Source of the DNA: Variovorax sp. JS1663
GTDB taxonomy: Bacteria > Pseudomonadota > Gammaproteobacteria > Burkholderiales > Burkholderiaceae_C
Length of the DNA: 64,000 bases
Direction of reading: 5' to 3'
Assembly (NCBI RefSeq): GCF_002157355.1
Contig: NZ_LYMK01000014.1
Span: 62,001 to 126,000, forward strand
Shown here piece after piece: positions 39,576 through 47,279 of the stretch; the stretch's first letter is position 1; each line of letters starts with the position of its first letter. The notes beneath the pieces are model-generated. The model saw only the letters and a list, made by a program, of their open reading frames with translations. It did not search any database and was not told where the DNA came from. The translations under genes were made by a program, and so were the position numbers.

Positions 39576-40134
39576 GCACCCGCGGCTTGAGCGCCTTGGC
39601 CGGGTTGCCGCCGTAGACCGTCCAGGCGTCGAGCGACCGGAACGCCACACCGCGCGCGCCCAGCACGGCGCCTTCGCCCACCTCCACGCCGGGCCCGACG
39701 AAGGCTTCGGCCGCGATCCAGGCGCCGGCGCCGATGGTGATCGGGCTGGCCGTCAACTGAAAAGTGGCCGACGCGATGTCGTGTGTGCCGGCGCACAGAT
39801 GCGCCCCCTGCGAGACCAGCGCAGCCCGGCCCAGCGTGATCGGCGCCATGTTGTAGCAGTTGACCCGCTCGGCCAGCAGCGCACGGTCGGCCAGGTGCAG
39901 GTGGGGCGGATACCAGACCCGCGCGCTGCCGCGCACGTCGCTCGATTCGCCGAGCTGCGCGCCGAAGAGCTTGAGCAGGAAGCGGCGCCAGAAGCGCATC
40001 TGCGGCGGCGTCCAGGAGGCCAGCAGGGCCCAGCTGATGTTCCAGGCCGCGCGCAGCAGGCGGTTGCGCAGCGAGAAGCTGGGGCCGCCTTCGAGCGGGT
40101 TGGTGCGCTCGGCGTCGAGCGGTTGAGCGGCCAT
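39559..40134 (-). CDS. WcaF-like acetyltransferase (left-handed beta-helix)
   Basis: A 191-residue protein. A helical N-terminus (RNRLLRAAWNISWALLASWTP) leads into hexapeptide repeats (ARVWYPPHLHLADRALLAERVNCYN, ITIGAGAWIAAEAFVGPGVEVGEGAV) and the acetyl-CoA-site GTHD and GNPAKALKPR. This matches putative colanic-acid-type acetyltransferases. It probably O-acetylates a cell-surface sugar; no other polysaccharide genes are in the window. It starts 14 bases after smpB on the same strand. Confidence 0.84.
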   Translation of the reverse strand: MAAQPLDAERTNPLEGGPSFSLRNRLLRAAWNISWALLASWTPPQMRFWRRFLLKLFGAQLGESSDVRGSARVWYPPHLHLADRALLAERVNCYNMAPITLGRAALVSQGAHLCAGTHDIASATFQLTASPITIGAGAWIAAEAFVGPGVEVGEGAVLGARGVAFRSLDAWTVYGGNPAKALKPRVLRSER

Positions 40135-40148
40135 GGGAAAGGGTTCCT

Positions 40149-40625
40149 TCAGCGGTTGCGGCTCTTCATCGCGCGTTCGACCTCGCGCTTGCCTTCGCGG
40201 TCCTTGATGGTGTCGCGCTTGTCGTGCTCGGCCTTGCCCTTGGCCAGCGCGATCTCGCATTTCACCTTGCCGGCCTTCCAGTGCAGGTTGAGCGGGACCA
40301 GGGTGTAGCCCTTCTGCTCGACCTTGCCGACCAGGCGGCGGATCTGCTCCTTGTGCAGCAGCAGCTTCTTGGTGCGCACCGAGTCCGGGTTGACGTGCGT
40401 CGAGGCGGACTTCAGCGGGTTGATCTGGCAGCCGATGACGAAGAGCTCGCCGTCGCGGATCACCACGTAGCCGTCGGTCAGCTGCACCTTCCCTTCTCGC
40501 AGGGACTTGACCTCCCAGCCTTCCAGGACCATGCCGGCCTCGAAGCGCTCTTCGAAGAAGTAGTTGTAGGCGGCTTTCTTGTTGTCCGCGATCCGGGAGG
40601 AGGTGTCCTGCTTTTTGGTGGCCAT
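40149..40625 (-). CDS. smpB: SsrA-binding protein SmpB
   Basis: A 158-residue protein with the OB-fold motifs [34 protein letters not shown] and [17 protein letters not shown]. It has the basic C-terminal tail [13 protein letters not shown] needed for ribosome entry. The start ATG at 40625 is preferred over an upstream in-frame ATG because it matches family length. It carries tmRNA to stalled ribosomes. No tmRNA gene was seen in this window. Confidence 0.96.
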   Translation of the reverse strand: MATKKQDTSSRIADNKKAAYNYFFEERFEAGMVLEGWEVKSLREGKVQLTDGYVVIRDGELFVIGCQINPLKSASTHVNPDSVRTKKLLLHKEQIRRLVGKVEQKGYTLVPLNLHWKAGKVKCEIALAKGKAEHDKRDTIKDREGKREVERAMKSRNR

Positions 40626-40715
40626 GGCTTCGTCAGTTGGGGGCGCATGGCATTCGCACAACCGTCAGGCGCACACACCGGGCGGAGATTCTATGAAATG
40701 AGGCAAGGCGGCCCG

Positions 40716-41708
40716 TCAATGCCTGGACAGGGTGTGGTGCGGCGACTCGCCGAAGCGGCGCGCGTAATCCTGCGCGAAGCGTCCCAGGTGGGCGAAGCCG
40801 TACTGGAGGGCCACCGCCGTGACGGTGGTGCCGGGCGCAGCCTCCCGAAGCACGCGATGCACGGCCTGCAGGCGCAGCGCCTTCAGGAAGGCCATCGGCG
40901 TCTGCCCGGTGTATTGACGGAAAGCCGCCTGCAGGCTGCGCACGCACAGGCCGCTGGCCGCCGCGATGTGGTCCACCGAGATGGCGTCACCCAGGTGGGC
41001 CTCGATGTATTCCTTCGCTCGCCGCACCGCGCGTGGCGATACCTCCGGCAGCCTTGCCAGCAGGCGGGCGCTGAGGCTGTGCGGCAGCTGGTTCAGCAGC
41101 GTGTGGGTGAGGGCGGCTTCGGCCTGCACCAGGAAGGGCGTGGTCAGCAGGGTGCGCCCGCAGGAGAGCTCCTGGACCAGGAAGTCGACGAGATGCCTGA
41201 CGCTGGCGCCTGCGCCCTGGTCGATGGGCACGGCGGGCTCGAACTCCAGCGGCCGTGCGCCGACCGGCTGGCCGGTCAGAGCCTCCCAGTGCCGCTCGAC
41301 CACGGCGGTGTCGAGCTTGACGATCAGGTGCGGCGTGGCATCGGCCCAGCGCATGCGCAGCGGCCGGCTAGGCGAGGCGAGCGAGGCGCAGTGCGGGTCG
41401 GAGACGAAGTCGCGATCCGCCCAGCGGATGTCGGCATGGCCTCCCAGTGGAATCTGCAGCAGGTAGAAGTCGCCGAGGCAGCCCGGGTCGATGTCGACCT
41501 CGGCGCCGTACTGCACGTAGTTGAGCGAGATCTCCGTCAGCGGCGCGACGTGGTGGCGCGCATCGAAGCGCTCCGAGCCGTGCCCCAGGCTCAGGCGGTG
41601 CGGGCAGAAGATGCGCGCGACCTCGTCCCGGGCCTGATCCAGTTCGGGGGTGTCGATCCGTGCGAAGGCCGACAGGGGCAGCAGGGTGCTCGTCGCGGCG
41701 CGTTCCAT
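40716..41708 (-). CDS. AraC-family regulator (divergent to the StyA-like oxidation operon)
   Basis: A 330-residue protein with an N-terminal AraC-binding-like domain (about 30-200) and a C-terminal double HTH (AISVDHIAAASGLCVRSLQAAFRQY; VTAVALQYGFAHLGRFAQDYARRFGESP). It diverges from a four-gene flavoprotein oxidation operon, leaving 116 bases between starts. By position it is the operon's regulator, comparable to IifR/IndR of indole-degradation clusters. The ATG at 41708 was chosen; an upstream GTG-type extension is possible. Confidence 0.88.
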   Translation of the reverse strand: MERAATSTLLPLSAFARIDTPELDQARDEVARIFCPHRLSLGHGSERFDARHHVAPLTEISLNYVQYGAEVDIDPGCLGDFYLLQIPLGGHADIRWADRDFVSDPHCASLASPSRPLRMRWADATPHLIVKLDTAVVERHWEALTGQPVGARPLEFEPAVPIDQGAGASVRHLVDFLVQELSCGRTLLTTPFLVQAEAALTHTLLNQLPHSLSARLLARLPEVSPRAVRRAKEYIEAHLGDAISVDHIAAASGLCVRSLQAAFRQYTGQTPMAFLKALRLQAVHRVLREAAPGTTVTAVALQYGFAHLGRFAQDYARRFGESPHHTLSRH

Positions 41709-41753
41709 GCGAAGGGTCGCTGAAAGAAATTCGTTTTGCGGATAGTGGCCGCG

Positions 41754-41765
41754 CAATCCGGATTG
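41754..41765. promoter_or_regulatory. 12-base palindrome between the AraC regulator and the SDR operon
   Basis: CAATCCGGATTG is a perfect palindrome lying 60 bases before the SDR start and 46 bases before the regulator start. The location suits a regulator site. AraC proteins usually bind direct repeats, so it may belong to another factor or be incidental. Confidence 0.35.
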
Positions 41766-41824
41766 GGCGGCGGCTGCGCGAAATCTAGAGTATCCGAATG
41801 CGATTGACAAACAGGAGTGACCCC

Positions 41825-42610
41825 ATGACAGCGGATCTGCGCGACAGGACAGTGCTCATCACCGGCGGCGCCACCCTCATCGGTGCGGGCGTCGCCCGGT
41901 GCTTCCGGGATGCCGGCGCCCGGGTGGTATTGGCCGACATCGATGCCGAGGGCGGGCAGGCCGTGGCGCGCGATCTCGGTGCCGACTTCGTGGCCACCGA
42001 CCTGACGCGCGACGAGCAGATCGAGGCCTGCGTCGATGCGGTGCTGACGCGTCATGGGCGCATCGACACGCTGGTCAACCTGGCTTGCAGCTACACCGAC
42101 AACGGCCTGGCTTCGCCCCGCGCCGAGTGGCAGCAGGCGCTGGACGTCAACCTCGTGTCCGCCGTGATGATGGCGCGCGCGGTGGTGCCGCACATGCAGG
42201 CGGCCGGCGGCGGCGCGATCGTGAACTTCAGCTCGATCTCGTCCAAGGTCGCGCAGACCGGGCGCTGGCTCTACCCGGTCAGCAAGGCCGCGCTGGTGCA
42301 GGTCACGCGCAGCATGGCGATGGACCTCGCGCCGATGAACATCCGCGTCAACTCGGTGTCGCCGGGCTGGACCTGGTCTGCCGTGATGGACCGCCTGACG
42401 GGCGGCGACCGCGCCAGGACCAATGCGGTGGCCCGGCCCTTCCATCTGCTGCGCCGCGTAGGCAACCCGGAGGAGGTGGGCCATGTGGTGGTGTTCCTGT
42501 GCTCGGACAAGGCCTCCTTCGTCACGGGCGCGGACTGGGCCGCCGACGGCGGCTATTCGGCCATGGGGCCGGAATCGTACGAGCCGGCGATCCCCAAGCT
42601 GGCCGCCTGA
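41825..42610 (+). CDS. Short-chain dehydrogenase/reductase (IifB-like)
   Basis: A 261-residue classical SDR. The cofactor motif begins TGGATLIGAG at residue 13, catalytic Tyr150 and Lys154 lie in YPVSK, and FSSISS supplies the Ser. FVTGADWAADGGYSAMG is near the C-terminus. The ATG at 41825 follows AGGAG by 7 bases. It is first in an operon with a StyA-like epoxidase. In the indole pathway the corresponding enzyme oxidises the dihydrodiol of indole to 3-hydroxyindolin-2-one. Assignment to that step is inference from context. Confidence 0.85.
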   Translation: MTADLRDRTVLITGGATLIGAGVARCFRDAGARVVLADIDAEGGQAVARDLGADFVATDLTRDEQIEACVDAVLTRHGRIDTLVNLACSYTDNGLASPRAEWQQALDVNLVSAVMMARAVVPHMQAAGGGAIVNFSSISSKVAQTGRWLYPVSKAALVQVTRSMAMDLAPMNIRVNSVSPGWTWSAVMDRLTGGDRARTNAVARPFHLLRRVGNPEEVGHVVVFLCSDKASFVTGADWAADGGYSAMGPESYEPAIPKLAA

Positions 42611-42648
42611 GGTCGATCCTTCCATCCTGAGAGTGAGAGAGGCAAGCC

Positions 42649-43917
42649 ATGAACGTTCTTTCTTCCGCCGCGGCCCCGCGCCGCATCATGATCGTCGGCG
42701 CCGGCCAGTCCGGCCTGCAGCTCGCGCTCGGCCTGCAGCAGCAGGGCGTGCAGGTCACGCTGGTGTCCAACCGGAGCGCCGATGACATCCGCACCGGCAA
42801 GGTCATGTCCAGTCAGTGCATGTTCGGCAGCAGCCTGCAGATCGAGCGCACGCTCGGCATCGATTTCTGGGCGAAGGGGTGTCCGCCGGTGGAAGGCATC
42901 GGCCTGAGCATCCCGCACCTGGAACGGCAGGGCGAGAAGATTGTGGACTGGGCGCACCGGCTGGACCGCATCGCGCAGTCGGTGGATCAGCGCGTGAAAA
43001 TTCCCGGTTGGATGAAGCTGTTCGCCGAGCGCGGCGGCGAGATCCTGTTCCAGGAAGCCGGCGTGGCCGAGCTCGAGCACTGGACGCAGGAGCAGGACCT
43101 CGTGATCGTCGCGGCCGGCAAGGGCGAGATCGCGCAGCTGTTCGAGCGCGACCCCGAGCGCTCGCCCTTCGACAAGCCGCAGCGTGCGCTTGCGCTGACC
43201 TACGTGCACGGCATGGTGCCGCGGCCCGCCTACTCGGCCGTCAACTTCAACCTGATCGCGGGGGTGGGCGAGTATTTCGTGTTCCCGGCGCTCAGCATCA
43301 CGGGGCCCTGCGACATCATGGTGTTCGAGGGCCTCCCCGGCGGCCCGATGGACTGCTGGGCCGAGGTCCGGACGCCGGCCGAGCACCTGGCCAAGTCGAA
43401 ATGGATCCTCGACACCTTCGTGCCCTGGGAGGCCGAGCGCTGCCGCGACCTGCGCCTCACGGACGACAACGGCATCCTGGCCGGACGCTTTGCACCGACC
43501 GTGCGCCGCCCGGTCGGGCGCCTGCCCTCGGGCCGCATCGTGCTCGGCATGGGCGACGTGGTGTGCCTGAACGACCCGATCACCGGCCAGGGCTCCAACA
43601 ACGCCGCCAAGTGCGCCCTTGCGTACCAGCGCGCCATCCTGGCGAGGGGCACAGCGCCCTTCGACGCGGCCTTCATGCAGGCGGCCTTCGACGACTACTG
43701 GCAGTACGCCCAGCACGTGGTGAACTGGACCAATGCCATGCTGCAGCCTCCACCGCCGCACGTGCTGGAGCTGCTGGGCGCGGCCGGCGCGATGCCCGCG
43801 GTGGCGCGGCGCATCGTCAACGGCTTCGACGATCCACGCGATTACGCGGACTTCTTCATGGACCCGGACAAGGCCGCGGCCTACCTGAAGTCCGAGCTGC
43901 AGGCCGAGGCCGCCTGA
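42649..43917 (+). CDS. StyA-like FAD-dependent monooxygenase (predicted indole/styrene-type epoxidase)
   Basis: A 422-residue group E flavoprotein monooxygenase with the Rossmann motif GAGQSG (17-22), an NRSADDIRTGKVMSSQ segment close to StyA, and the FAD-binding GMGDVVCLNDPITGQGSNNA motif (about 297-317). It has no NAD(P)H-binding domain, so it needs reduced FAD from the reductase encoded next. With the SDR, reductase and hydrolase-SnoaL neighbours it resembles IifC/IndA, which epoxidise indole. Styrene is the alternative substrate, but no StyC/StyD-type isomerase or dehydrogenase is present. Confidence 0.88.
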   Translation: MNVLSSAAAPRRIMIVGAGQSGLQLALGLQQQGVQVTLVSNRSADDIRTGKVMSSQCMFGSSLQIERTLGIDFWAKGCPPVEGIGLSIPHLERQGEKIVDWAHRLDRIAQSVDQRVKIPGWMKLFAERGGEILFQEAGVAELEHWTQEQDLVIVAAGKGEIAQLFERDPERSPFDKPQRALALTYVHGMVPRPAYSAVNFNLIAGVGEYFVFPALSITGPCDIMVFEGLPGGPMDCWAEVRTPAEHLAKSKWILDTFVPWEAERCRDLRLTDDNGILAGRFAPTVRRPVGRLPSGRIVLGMGDVVCLNDPITGQGSNNAAKCALAYQRAILARGTAPFDAAFMQAAFDDYWQYAQHVVNWTNAMLQPPPPHVLELLGAAGAMPAVARRIVNGFDDPRDYADFFMDPDKAAAYLKSELQAEAA

Positions 43918-43920
43918 GCC

Positions 43921-44466
43921 ATGGCCCACGCACTGCGCGCGCTCGAGCAACTGCGCTGCGAGCCCAACCTGGATGCCGGCGACTTCCGCCGCGCGATGCG
44001 CTGCCTGGTCGGCGCCGTCACCATCGTCACCAGCACCGACGGCCACACGCCGGTGGGGCTGACGGCCACCGCCGTGTCCTCGCTGTCTGCGCAGCCGGCG
44101 CGCATCCTGGCCTGCGTCAACCTGCAGGGCAGCAGCTTCCGCACCATCGCGCAAAGCCGGCGCATGGCGGTCAACGTGCTGTCGGCGCGGCAGTCGCCCC
44201 TGGCTCAAGTCTTTGCGGGCCGGGGCGGGGGCGCCGGCGAGCGCTTCGATCCGGACGAATGGGACACCCTGGTCACCGGCGCACCGGTGCTGCGCGGCTC
44301 GCTGGCTTCACTCGATTGCGTGGTGGACGAGATGATGGTCGCGCACAGCCACGCGGTGGTCATCGGCGAGATCAAGGCCGCCTTGCTCTGCGAGCCCGAC
44401 GCGCTGCCGCTGCTGTACGCTGGCGGCCAGTTCACCACGCTGCGGCAGGGTGCGCTCGCGGCATAG
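43921..44466 (+). CDS. Flavin reductase partner of the monooxygenase (IifD/StyB-like)
   Basis: A 181-residue Flavin_Reduct (PF01613) protein with the family motif VGAVTIVTSTDGHTPVGLTATAVSSLS and a C-terminal YAGGQF. It starts 3 bases after the monooxygenase stop, indicating obligate co-expression. It should supply reduced FAD to the StyA-like enzyme. Confidence 0.9.
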   Translation: MAHALRALEQLRCEPNLDAGDFRRAMRCLVGAVTIVTSTDGHTPVGLTATAVSSLSAQPARILACVNLQGSSFRTIAQSRRMAVNVLSARQSPLAQVFAGRGGGAGERFDPDEWDTLVTGAPVLRGSLASLDCVVDEMMVAHSHAVVIGEIKAALLCEPDALPLLYAGGQFTTLRQGALAA

Positions 44467-44519
44467 CGCCGGGCCTCGCGTCCGGCTTCCCCACGATTCT
44501 TGAAAAGAGGAGATACGCC

Positions 44520-45749
44520 ATGGCAGGTCAATGGTTGAAGGTGGCCGCTTCCGACGGCAGCGGCAGCTTCCGCGCCTATCTCGCGACCCCGGCAGCGGGC
44601 AGGGGGCCCGGCATCGTGCTGGCGCAGGAGATCTTCGGCGTGAACGCCACCATGCGCGAGGTGGCCGACTACTACGCCGAGGAAGGCTACACGGTGCTGG
44701 TGCCGGACCTGTTCTGGCGCCAGCAGCCCGATGTGGAGTTGGGTTACGCGCCGGAAGACTGGCAGAAGGCCTTCGGCTTCTACCAGGGCTTCGACGAGAA
44801 CAAGGGCGTGGAAGACATCGCCGCCGCGATGGTGGCGCTGCGCGCGCGTCCAGAGCACGTGGGCAAGGTCGGCGTGCTGGGCTTCTGCCTGGGCGGCAAG
44901 CTGGCCTACCTGGCGGCCTGCCGTACCGATGCCGATGTCGCAGTCGGCTACTACGGCGTGGGCATCGAGAACAGCCTGGACGAGGCCGCGAACATCCGCG
45001 GCCAGTTACTGCTGCACATCGCCGAGCAGGACAAGTTCTGCCCGCCGCCGGCGCGCGAAAAGATCCTCACCGCTCTAGGCGGCAAGGCGAACGTGGCGCT
45101 CCATGTCTATCCTGGCGTGGACCATGCCTTCGCGCGGCTGGGCGGCGAGCACTATGACAAGCCGTCGGCCTTGATGGCGCACCAGCGCAGCGTCGCCGCT
45201 TTCCGGCAGGCGATGGGGCCGCACTACGACTTCTCGGCGCTGTGGGACAAGCACTGCGAGTACGAGTTCGCGACGCGCAACGTCGCCGACACCATGGCCA
45301 CGATGGTGCCCGAGCCCTATGTGAACCACATCCCCACCATGACGGGCGGCGTGGGCCACGCGATGCTGAGCCGCTTCTACCAGCACCATTTCGTCAACAG
45401 CAATCCGCCCGACACCCGGCTGGTCCCGATCTCGCGCACCGTCGGCGCCACGCAGATCGTCGACGAGATGCTGTTCTGCTTCACGCACAGCTGCGAGATC
45501 GACTGGATGCTGCCCGGCGTGGCACCCACCGGCCGGCTGGTGGAGATCCCGCTGGTCGCGATCGTGAAGTTCCGTGGCGACAAGCTCTACCATGAGCACA
45601 TCTACTGGGACCAGGCCAGCGTGCTGGTGCAGATCGGCCTGCTGGACCCCCAGGACCTGCCGGTGGCGGGCGTCGAGACGGCGCGCAAGCTGCTCGACGA
45701 GAATCTGCCTTCCAACACGCTGATGGCGGCCTGGTCTCGCTCGGGATGA
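44520..45749 (+). CDS. Dienelactone hydrolase-SnoaL-like fusion protein (IifA-like)
   Basis: A 409-residue two-domain protein. Residues about 1-232 form a dienelactone hydrolase with a complete triad: Cys123 (GFCLGG), Asp171 (EQDKF) and His202 (VDHAF). Residues about 240-395 form a SnoaL/NTF2-like fold (FYQHHFVNSNPPDT, DEMLFCFTHSCEIDWMLPG, YHEHIYWDQASVLVQIGLLD). The start follows AGAGGAG by 8 bases. In indole clusters a protein of this position performs the cofactor-independent oxygenation of 3-hydroxyindolin-2-one to anthranilate. Which domain would do this is not evident from sequence. Confidence 0.83.
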   Translation: MAGQWLKVAASDGSGSFRAYLATPAAGRGPGIVLAQEIFGVNATMREVADYYAEEGYTVLVPDLFWRQQPDVELGYAPEDWQKAFGFYQGFDENKGVEDIAAAMVALRARPEHVGKVGVLGFCLGGKLAYLAACRTDADVAVGYYGVGIENSLDEAANIRGQLLLHIAEQDKFCPPPAREKILTALGGKANVALHVYPGVDHAFARLGGEHYDKPSALMAHQRSVAAFRQAMGPHYDFSALWDKHCEYEFATRNVADTMATMVPEPYVNHIPTMTGGVGHAMLSRFYQHHFVNSNPPDTRLVPISRTVGATQIVDEMLFCFTHSCEIDWMLPGVAPTGRLVEIPLVAIVKFRGDKLYHEHIYWDQASVLVQIGLLDPQDLPVAGVETARKLLDENLPSNTLMAAWSRSG

Positions 45750-45798
45750 GCCTTGGGGCCTGCCTCCATACAATCGAACGGAGCCCCGATTCGATTTC

Positions 45799-46245
45799 AT
45801 GAAAGCAGTCCACAAGTCCATCCTGATCTGGTACAGCGCCGAGGAGATGTACAGCCTGGTCACCGACGTGGCGAGATATCCCGAGTTCCTGCCCTGGTGC
45901 GACAAGGCCCGCGTGATCGAGCAGGACGAGGGCGGCATGACGGCCGAGGTCGGGCTGGCCTTCAGCGGCTTTCACCACAGCTTCACCACGCGCAACACCC
46001 ACGTGCCCGGCCGCGAGGTGCATTTGCGGCTGGTGGACGGGCCTTTCTCCCATCTGGAAGGTGCCTGGAAGTTCACGCCGGTCGGCGAAGAGGGCGAGCG
46101 CGCCTCCCGCGTGGAGCTGAACCTGAGCTATGGCTTCAGCAACTTCGCGCTGCAGGCGCTGGTCGGCCCGGTGTTCGACAAGATTGCCTCCAACCTGGTC
46201 GAGGCCTTCGTCAAGCGTGCCGAGCACATCTACGGCCAGAGCTGA
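45799..46245 (+). CDS. ratA: RatA-family START-domain protein
   Basis: A 148-residue polyketide cyclase/START-fold protein with the typical VHKSILIWYSAEEMYSLVTDVARYPEFLPWC and a C-terminal PVFDKIASNLVEAFVKRAEHIYG. The family includes E. coli RatA (reported to block 70S association) and mitochondrial Coq10, which binds ubiquinone. The stop overlaps the next start (TGATG). Despite the historic toxin label, a ubiquinone-related role is equally likely. Confidence 0.9.
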   Translation: MKAVHKSILIWYSAEEMYSLVTDVARYPEFLPWCDKARVIEQDEGGMTAEVGLAFSGFHHSFTTRNTHVPGREVHLRLVDGPFSHLEGAWKFTPVGEEGERASRVELNLSYGFSNFALQALVGPVFDKIASNLVEAFVKRAEHIYGQS

Positions 46246-46577
46246 TGCCCCATGTGACGGTCGTGTACTCGCCGGGCGCGCGCGAGGTGATCGAGCAGGA
46301 GCTCGACGTGCCCGAGGGCGCGTCGGTGCGCGATGCGGTGCGTGAGAGCGGCCTTGCCGCGCACTACCCGGAACTCGACGGGGAAGCCGTGGTGCCGGGC
46401 ATCTGGGGGCGCGCCGTCGAATGGACGCAGCGGGTCCAGGCGCTCGACCGCATCGAACTGTGTCGCTCGCTCACGGTCGATCCCAAGATCGCGCGGCGCG
46501 AGCGCTTTCGCCAGCAGGGTGCGCGCGCGACCGGGCTCTTCGCGCGCCGGCGCAAAGGCGGCAAGGCGGGCTACTGA
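46245..46577 (+). CDS. ratB: RnfH/RatB ubiquitin-like-fold protein
   Basis: A 110-residue UPF0125 protein. VTVVYSPGAREVIEQELDVPEGASV and VGIWGR-like (PGIWGRAVEWTQ) and LDRIELCRSLTVDPKIARRERF segments match RnfH/YfjF. The ratA-ratB order is conserved. It ends 18 bases from the convergent DUF4124 gene. Confidence 0.9.
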   Translation: MPHVTVVYSPGAREVIEQELDVPEGASVRDAVRESGLAAHYPELDGEAVVPGIWGRAVEWTQRVQALDRIELCRSLTVDPKIARRERFRQQGARATGLFARRRKGGKAGY

Positions 46578-46595
46578 TGGAGCGGGAAGCGCTGC

Positions 46596-47132
46596 CTACT
46601 TGCAGTCGCTGTCGATCACGGATTGCAGGCGCTGTGTCTCGGCAGTGCGTGCTTTGTCGTCCATGACCTCGCGCTCGCCCTGGGCGTTCAGCCGGGCGAC
46701 GCGGATGCCGCTGTCCATGGTCGCTTTGCCCTGGCGCGCCCGTTGGCAGTTTTCGGCCTTGGCCTGGGCCACCTTCTGCGCCTCGGCGGCCTGCTTCGCC
46801 TTTTCGGCTTCCTCGGCCTTGCGGGCCTTTTCCTCGAGGTCCTTGTCGACCCCGGTGGGCTTGGCCTTGGCTGCGCCGCCGGCGCTCGCGGGGGCGGCGG
46901 AGGCAGGCTGAGCGCTGCCCGCTTCCGGCGCCGGCGCGGGGCTGAAGGTCACGCGCGCAGACGAGGAAGGGCCGGGGCGGCGAAGGATGTTCTTGTCGGG
47001 GATCTCCGGCGGCGGCGCCGTGTCGCTGAAGACTTTCTTGTTGCTCTGATCGATCCACTGCCACTGGGCCTGGACGGTCGTCGCCGCGAGAAGGCAGGCG
47101 GATCCGAATGCGAGCAGGTGCGCGAACTTCAT
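46596..47132 (-). CDS. DUF4124-domain periplasmic protein
   Basis: A 178-residue protein with a signal peptide (1-22) followed by the DUF4124 core [29 protein letters not shown] Pro/Ala-rich linker and a Lys/Glu/Ala coiled-coil (about 95-130) precede a C-terminal region with two Cys (ENCQRAR, SDCK). Function is unknown. It diverges from guaB across 147 bases. Confidence 0.85.
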   Translation of the reverse strand: MKFAHLLAFGSACLLAATTVQAQWQWIDQSNKKVFSDTAPPPEIPDKNILRRPGPSSSARVTFSPAPAPEAGSAQPASAAPASAGGAAKAKPTGVDKDLEEKARKAEEAEKAKQAAEAQKVAQAKAENCQRARQGKATMDSGIRVARLNAQGEREVMDDKARTAETQRLQSVIDSDCK

Positions 47133-47252
47133 GGCGGCAGTTTAGCGCTGTTTACGTTTTGCAACGTTTTACTTCTGTATCTGCGGGATCGGGCGCGGCA
47201 TTTGACCCACATCCGGAAGGACCCGCACGCCGGCCGGGCATGGTGCCATCGT

Positions 47253-47258
47253 TACAAT
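47253..47258 (+). promoter_or_regulatory. Candidate guaB -10 element (TACAAT)
   Basis: TACAAT lies 22 bases before the guaB start. No good -35 is present at 16-18 bases upstream (GC-rich). A TTGACC at 47202 is too distant to pair with it. The promoter is therefore tentative. Confidence 0.4.
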
Positions 47259-47279
47259 CGATTTTTTGGAGCCTCACCC

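Noticed and set aside
40149-40715. tmRNA gene next to smpB
   Set aside because: No tRNA-Ala-like acceptor ends or tag-coding region could be found around smpB.
42816-44500. Upstream extension of the hydrolase-SnoaL reading frame through the monooxygenase gene
   Set aside because: The extension is the +2 shadow of the monooxygenase. The real start at 44520 has a strong ribosome site and begins at the hydrolase domain.
45799-46577. ratA-ratB as a toxin-antitoxin module
   Set aside because: Both are widely conserved housekeeping-type genes. RatB is not established as an antitoxin and RatA is of the Coq10/START family.
46471-47064. Antisense frames overlapping the DUF4124 gene and ratB
   Set aside because: They lack ribosome sites and domains; the DUF4124 frame has a signal peptide and the conserved core.
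47202-47207. TTGACC as the guaB -35 box
   Set aside because: It is 45 bases from the TACAAT element, far beyond usable spacing.
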